A DNA stretch of 64,000 nt, from contig OY282370.1 of assembly GCA_958295745.1 (NCBI GenBank), forward strand, positions 496,001 through 560,000, read 5' to 3'. The number at the start of each line of letters is the position of its first letter. The first letter of the stretch is position 1. The notes under the pieces are model-generated. The model searched no databases. It was not told where the DNA came from and saw nothing but the letters and a program-made list of their open reading frames with translations. Below, piece after piece: positions 58,898 through 64,000 of this stretch. The stretch is from an uncultured Acidimicrobiia bacterium (GTDB lineage Bacteria > Actinomycetota > Acidimicrobiia > Spongiisociales > Spongiisociaceae). Made by a program: the position numbers and the translations under genes.

Positions 58898-61800
58898 CGC
58901 TCCGCCTCCGGCCTCACCGCCTTCTCCGAGAGGCGCGGCAGGATCGGCGCCCACAACCGCTCGGCGTACTCCGGGAAGCCACTCGCGGCCAGGTCGCGCA
59001 TTTCGGCCAGGCCGGGGAACAGCATCTCGTAGGCCGGATCCTCCCCCTCCGACGGCGGCAGGCGGCCCCCGAAGGTGAAGGAGCTCCTCTCCCAGACCTT
59101 GCGGGCGGGGCCAAACGGGCCTCTTTCGCTTCCCAGGTTGCGCTGCCAGGCGTAGGCGGTCTCGCAGGGCAGCGGGATCGGCTTGTGCATCCCCTCCACG
59201 TACAGGTCCGCCAAGCCTGACAGCAGCCGATCCGCCGCCGCCTTGCGCTTCTGTGGGTGCCTTCCGAGCTGCTCGACGGCCACGGTCCACAGCTCGTCGC
59301 CCCGGAAGTGGCGCCCGATCAGGCGTCCGCTCCAGGACAGGGACGGTTCGAGCGCGGTCAGGAAGACGACTCGGACGAAGGCCTGCATCCGGTGCTTGCC
59401 CTTGAGTCGGGACGGGGTGACCAGATCGATCCGGGCCTTGGCGGGATCCGCCGTGACCGCGCCCTCGACGAAGCGTCCGCCGACCGAGACGGCGCCGGCG
59501 AACCGTTCGTTCCGCTCCGGGTCGTAGCCGACTTCGCGGGCCGCGGTCCAGAGCCCGATGGCCCGCTCCCCGGCGGTCTCGAGTCCCTTGCGGGCGAGCC
59601 GTCCGGGGGGCAGGGCGTCCGCGGCGCGTTCGCGCGCCTCGAGCTGCTCGATGCTGTAGCCCTCGACCAGCCCGGTGAGCAGCCGGTCGGTGAGACCCCA
59701 TTGCGCCAGGAAACCGAGGTCGGCGGGCACGATGTCGTCGGATATCTCCCCCGCCTTCGGAATCCTGAACCCCATTCTGGCGTGGAGGAACCACCGGGCG
59801 GGGTTCTCGAGGAAGCGGATCAGATCGTCGAGGCGGATATCGGCGGGGATGTCGGCCCCGGCCGCGAAGTACGGGTACCGCAGCTGCCGACCCTCCATGC
59901 GGTCGCGCCGCTGGACGGCCGCCGCCCCGTCGTACTGCATCGGATCGAACGACCAGGGCCGTCCGGGCGGGCCGAGCCGTCCGGGGGTGAAGTTCTTCTC
60001 GCTGAAAGGCTGGAGGGGATGGCTGGTGACGATCTTTTCTACACCCTCGGCGCCGACCATCTCCCCGAGCGCGTCCAGCAGCTCGGCGATCGGCGCCGCC
60101 GGGGGGTACACCGCGTTGGTGAGCTCGTCGCGTCCGGAGTAGGTGACGATCAGGTGGTCGCCGGCCGCCATCACCGCGTCGAGAAGGAGCTGGCGGTCCT
60201 CGGAGGCCCGGTCGGGGTCGCCGACGATCTCGTGGTCCAGGAGCAGGTCGTCGCCGTCGTCCTTGCTGCTCCGGGGGAACCGCTCGTCGTCCATCCCCAG
60301 CAGGCACACCACCCGGTAGGGCACCGACCGCATCGGCGCCAGCGTGCAGACGGTGATGTATCCGGTGCGGAAATGCAGCGGGCCGGGGATGTCCTGCGAC
60401 CAGTCCTCCACCGCCAGCCTGGCCTCGGCGGGGCTGATCTCCGGATCGGCGTGCGTCCGGGCGGGCGTGCGTCCGGGCCGGTCGTCCGCCTCCTCAGGCG
60501 GGGGGAAGCTCCTTTCGAGCAGCCGCTCCAGATGGCCCCACTGCCACTCCTCGCCCCATCCCGGAGCGGCGAGGAGGCGCACCGCATCGGCGATGACCGG
60601 TCCCCACTGCGAAAAGGGCCGCGGCCGCCCGAGGAGGGAACGCACCGCCGTTATGCGGTCGATGATCTGGGCCAGCAGGCCGACCGGGCGGGCCTCCTGG
60701 CCTTCGACCCCGTCGAGGGGGGCGATCCCGCCGACCACCCGGACGCTGCTGTCGGCGTAGAAGACCCCGGCCAAAGCCCGGTCCAGCCCCCGCCGCCAGG
60801 TGTGTTCTTCGTTGGCACCGGCGTTCCAGGCGGCCCTATGGCCGGCGTCGAGGCCCCAGCAGACGTTGGCGTCCTCGATCAGAGCGGCTATCGCATCGGT
60901 GATCTCGTCGTCCATCCCAAAACGCTGCCGCACCACCGGCTGGGCTGTCAGCTCCCTGACGGCGCCCGCCTCGAGCCTGGCCCCGGCTAGGTCGAACACC
61001 GCGGCCGCGAAACGGACCAGAGGGTTGACGGCGGCAGGCGCCCGGTCGGCGATGCGTATCCTCAGTTCGGGCAGGCCCCCCGCCTCGTCCTCGCCGTACG
61101 TCTGTTCCAGGCTTCCCGCGCCGGAGCCGGAACCGCCGTCATCGTCGATGTCCCTCATGAAGGCGGCTTCGATCAGAGGGGCGAAGGTGGCGATGTCCGG
61201 CGTCATGATCACGACGTCGCGGGGCTCCAGGGCGGGGTCGGAGGCGAAGACGTGGAGGATGGCGTCGCGAAGCACTTCGACCTGCCGTCTGGCGCCGTGG
61301 GAGACGTGTATCTGGATGGAGCGGTCCGGGCTGCCCGGCGGTTCCCCGCCCGGACGCGGGGCGGGCGCCCGGTTGGAGCGGATGTCGCGCTGGAGCCGCC
61401 CCAGCAGGGACGGGTTCGTGCCGCCGGGCCCGGACGGGGCGCCGCCCGCCGCCCGACCGCCGAGGGTCAGCTGCAGCTCTCTGCTCTCCCTGGCCCAGGT
61501 GCGCAACAGTGGATGGCAGACGAGGTCCCTGGTCGGGTCTTCGGCCCGCTCCGGCCGCCCGGTGAGGACCGGCGGACGGGCCAGCAAATGCGCCGTCTCC
61601 CTCCACAGGGCGGGCGAGGGATGCAGCAGGTAGAGGTGTACCTCGCGCCGGACGGCCGCCGCTTCCAACACCTCCATGTACAGAGGATCGACCGCAGTGA
61701 GCCCGTACACGAAGAGCCGGTCCGGAAGGTCCGCCTCTATCGAACCGTCGCGGATCGGATCGAGGGCGGCGGGCAGCAGCTCGGCTAGGCCGGGAATCCC

Positions 61801-62376
61801 GATCCGGTCGCGGACGAGCCGCCACAACCCCGGCTGCCATGCGTCCGCATCGGGGAGCGGCCCCCCGCCGGGGCCGATGTCGTCGCCCGCCTGCCAGGCC
61901 CGGATCATGGCCGGCCGCCGCCGGGCGTAGCGGGTGAACAGAGCGGCGATCTTGCGGGCGGCTTGGAGGCGCTGGCTGTTGCCGAGCGGGGTCTCGGCCC
62001 CTGGAGCCTGGATGTAGCGGCGGATCAGCCACATCCAGGGCCAATCGAGACCGTCGTCGAGCGTCGAGACCACATGACGGGTGAGGGCGCCCCGCTCCCA
62101 GGCCTCAACCGACGCCGCCGTCTCGGGCACGGCCAGCAACACCTCGCGCACGAGCCGCCCCGGAGAGGGAAACTCGACGTTGGCGCACACCCCGTCGCTC
62201 GGGGTGCGCTCCCCTATCTCAGAAGCGATGCGCTGGGCGAGCCACCGCTCGATGCCCCGCGTGGGCACGGCCACCAGCTCCCCGGCGAACGGATCGGCGG
62301 GCGGCGCCGCCAGATGACCGCACAGCTCCCCCACCAGCTCGTCGGGGTGCGACCGGACGTGAATCAGCAGCGCCAC
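58894..62376 (-). CDS. recC: RecBCD gamma subunit RecC
   Basis: MALLIHVRSHPDELVGELCGHLAAPPADPFAGELVAVPTRGIERWLAQRIASEIG...; ATGA overlap with recB. Confidence 0.93.
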   Translation of the reverse strand: MALLIHVRSHPDELVGELCGHLAAPPADPFAGELVAVPTRGIERWLAQRIASEIGERTPSDGVCANVEFPSPGRLVREVLLAVPETAASVEAWERGALTRHVVSTLDDGLDWPWMWLIRRYIQAPGAETPLGNSQRLQAARKIAALFTRYARRRPAMIRAWQAGDDIGPGGGPLPDADAWQPGLWRLVRDRIGIPGLAELLPAALDPIRDGSIEADLPDRLFVYGLTAVDPLYMEVLEAAAVRREVHLYLLHPSPALWRETAHLLARPPVLTGRPERAEDPTRDLVCHPLLRTWARESRELQLTLGGRAAGGAPSGPGGTNPSLLGRLQRDIRSNRAPAPRPGGEPPGSPDRSIQIHVSHGARRQVEVLRDAILHVFASDPALEPRDVVIMTPDIATFAPLIEAAFMRDIDDDGGSGSGAGSLEQTYGEDEAGGLPELRIRIADRAPAAVNPLVRFAAAVFDLAGARLEAGAVRELTAQPVVRQRFGMDDEITDAIAALIEDANVCWGLDAGHRAAWNAGANEEHTWRRGLDRALAGVFYADSSVRVVGGIAPLDGVEGQEARPVGLLAQIIDRITAVRSLLGRPRPFSQWGPVIADAVRLLAAPGWGEEWQWGHLERLLERSFPPPEEADDRPGRTPARTHADPEISPAEARLAVEDWSQDIPGPLHFRTGYITVCTLAPMRSVPYRVVCLLGMDDERFPRSSKDDGDDLLLDHEIVGDPDRASEDRQLLLDAVMAAGDHLIVTYSGRDELTNAVYPPAAPIAELLDALGEMVGAEGVEKIVTSHPLQPFSEKNFTPGRLGPPGRPWSFDPMQYDGAAAVQRRDRMEGRQLRYPYFAAGADIPADIRLDDLIRFLENPARWFLHARMGFRIPKAGEISDDIVPADLGFLAQWGLTDRLLTGLVEGYSIEQLEARERAADALPPGRLARKGLETAGERAIGLWTAAREVGYDPERNERFAGAVSVGGRFVEGAVTADPAKARIDLVTPSRLKGKHRMQAFVRVVFLTALEPSLSWSGRLIGRHFRGDELWTVAVEQLGRHPQKRKAAADRLLSGLADLYVEGMHKPIPLPCETAYAWQRNLGSERGPFGPARKVWERSSFTFGGRLPPSEGEDPAYEMLFPGLAEMRDLAASGFPEYAERLWAPILPRLSEKAVRPEAER

Positions 62377-62695
62377 GCCGCCCCGCCCCGGACACCTGGG
62401 TTCCCGATGCCTATGACCTCCATACCCACCAAGGTATCACCCCCCACCGACACAACCCACCCCACCCACCGCGACCTGGAACTCAAGCCTTGCCCGGCGC
62501 AGGTCGTGTGGATCTTCCAGTGCCTCCACGCCGACCGGCGGTTCAGACCCGTTCATTGCTCATAACCCCTGCTTATGCCGCCCGCGAGACGGGCTGTCGT
62601 TTACCCCGGCGTCGGCACGCCTTCGTTCTGTCACTACCCTCTTGTACTCTTGTGCTCATGATATTCTGACATCCGAGGGGAGTGGAAAGTCCGAG

Positions 62696-64000
62696 ATGCC
62701 CGGATCAACGACAGAAGAACAGATGCGCCACCTGCTCGACGGGGCCGACTTCTATGGGCTGTTCCTCGGGTTGGGTTGGGACAACCCCCCGGACACCGGC
62801 CCTGTACAGATCGTCAACACCGGGCTGACAGCCCGCCCGGTGGCTACGAAGAAGGGTGTGGCGGTGTGGCTGGTGGTCTGGGACGCGCCTCCGCACGGTC
62901 TAGAGAAGCGGCGGGTATCCCTCGCCCTGCGTAAATACTCCCCGATGGGACGCCTCGTGCTGTTCGACACCCCGGAGGAGGTGCTGTTCTTATGGCCGGA
63001 GCGTACCCAATCAGGCTGGGACCGTCTTGTTGAACATGTGTACCCGAAGGGGAGCGGCGGTGGGAACGCTGTATTGCAACGGCTCGAACGGGTGCGATTC
63101 ACTCTGGCTGACCAGGCGACACTCACAACGCTCAACGTTCTGGATCGGATGCGGCTTTCGTTCAATGTAGAGAAGGTAACTAGATCCTTCTACAGGGAAT
63201 TTCAATCTCACCACAAGGATCTTGTAGAACATATTGAGGGCATTTCGGATGAAAAGGACCGTGATTGGTACGCTTCTGTTCTGCTAAATCGGCTAATGTT
63301 CATCTATTTTATCCAACGCAAAAGATTTTTGGACGGCGACCAGAGCTACCTCCGCAACCAGCTAACTAAGGTTCGCGAATTATTTGGAACCGATCAGCCG
63401 TTTACTTTCTTCCGTGAGTTCTTGCTCCCTTTGTTTCACCAGGGTCTCGGCCACCCGAACCCGCAGTATGACAACTCCACAATAGAATGCCTCGTCGGTA
63501 GTCTACCATATGTGAACGGTGGCATATTCGAGACTCATCAACTTGAAGATGAATACGATATCTACATTGAAGATAAGGCATTTGAGCGTCTCTTCAAGTT
63601 CTTTGACAAGTGGCGATGGCATCTGGACGAGAATCCTACCGGTGCCTCTAATGAGATCAGTCCTCACATTCTCGGGTTTATCTTTGAGCAATCTATTAAC
63701 CAGAAAGAAATAGGAGCTTACTATACCAAACCCGATGTGACTAGGTATATGGTAACATCTTCGATCATACCAGCTATCATAGATAGACTTGTCGCTGCTG
63801 GACTTGAAGATCCGTGTATCCTACTAGCAAGCTCCGGCGCTGACTACATTCATAAAAGTCTTGGCTACGGAGTTCATAAGTCCCTTCCACAAGGGGAGTT
63901 GAATCCAGCAGAAAAGCCTGACTGTTCTCTAGATATCGCCCTGCCTGGGGAACGGTGGTGCGACGTACTATACCGTCGACAATGGTACGACAATCTGGTT
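62696..64000 (+). CDS. Eco57I/PglX-like DNA methyltransferase (type IIG-like), N-terminal 435 codons, truncated by window
   Basis: 'DWYASVLLNRLMFIYFIQRKRFLDGDQSYLRNQL', 'SLPYVNGGIFETHQLE', 'ISPHILGFIFEQSINQKEIGAYYTKPDVTRYMV'; SD GAGGGGAG upstream; open to right edge. Confidence 0.78.
   Translation, partial: MPGSTTEEQMRHLLDGADFYGLFLGLGWDNPPDTGPVQIVNTGLTARPVATKKGVAVWLVVWDAPPHGLEKRRVSLALRKYSPMGRLVLFDTPEEVLFLWPERTQSGWDRLVEHVYPKGSGGGNAVLQRLERVRFTLADQATLTTLNVLDRMRLSFNVEKVTRSFYREFQSHHKDLVEHIEGISDEKDRDWYASVLLNRLMFIYFIQRKRFLDGDQSYLRNQLTKVRELFGTDQPFTFFREFLLPLFHQGLGHPNPQYDNSTIECLVGSLPYVNGGIFETHQLEDEYDIYIEDKAFERLFKFFDKWRWHLDENPTGASNEISPHILGFIFEQSINQKEIGAYYTKPDVTRYMVTSSIIPAIIDRLVAAGLEDPCILLASSGADYIHKSLGYGVHKSLPQGELNPAEKPDCSLDIALPGERWCDVLYRRQWYDNLV

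Noticed and set aside
55721-59032. 1103-aa plus-strand ORF (also 64-1149, 1240-2691, 59257-60990, 42741-44399, 37717-39591 and similar)
   Set aside because: Antisense shadows of recB, leuS, recC, cofH, comM etc.; His/Arg/Gly/Pro-rich translations typical of high-GC opposite-strand frames, no recognisable domains.

Overview
High-GC actinobacterial chromosome segment, probably Acidimicrobiia-like (inferred from synteny, F420 genes and SLH-type repeats; not verified). Most of it is conserved core genome on the minus strand: leuS (truncated at the left edge), rsfS/nadD, proB-obgE-rpmA-rplU-rne, rodA-PBP2-mreD-mreC-mreB, ndk/folC/valS, clpX-clpP-tig, rdgB-rph, dprA-comM, lepB-rplS-trmD-(cofH-cofG)-rimM-khpA-rpsP-ffh, and recD-recB-recC. 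Plus-strand genes include trkA-trkH, upp, deoA, etfB-etfA. Seven tRNA genes are visible. The least ordinary items are: (1) a ~995-aa secreted SLH-type protein inserted between valS and folC, whose ribosome-binding site and first ~14 codons are a near-perfect (48/51 nt) copy of the start of the nearby ndk gene; (2) two tandem metzincin-like domains in that protein whose HExxHxxGxxH motifs are damaged in complementary ways; (3) an IS110-family left-end remnant between rsfS and nadD that may retain a bridge-RNA region; (4) two near-identical consensus promoters (comM, and trmD-rplS intergenic), the second implying a ~500-nt leader or unannotated RNA; (5) cofG/cofH embedded in the rimM-trmD operon, with an extra N-terminal region on CofH; (6) a low-GC Eco57I/PglX-like methyltransferase beginning at the right edge beside recCBD, probably the start of a defence island that continues outside the window. 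All family calls come from reading translated sequence; no searches were run.
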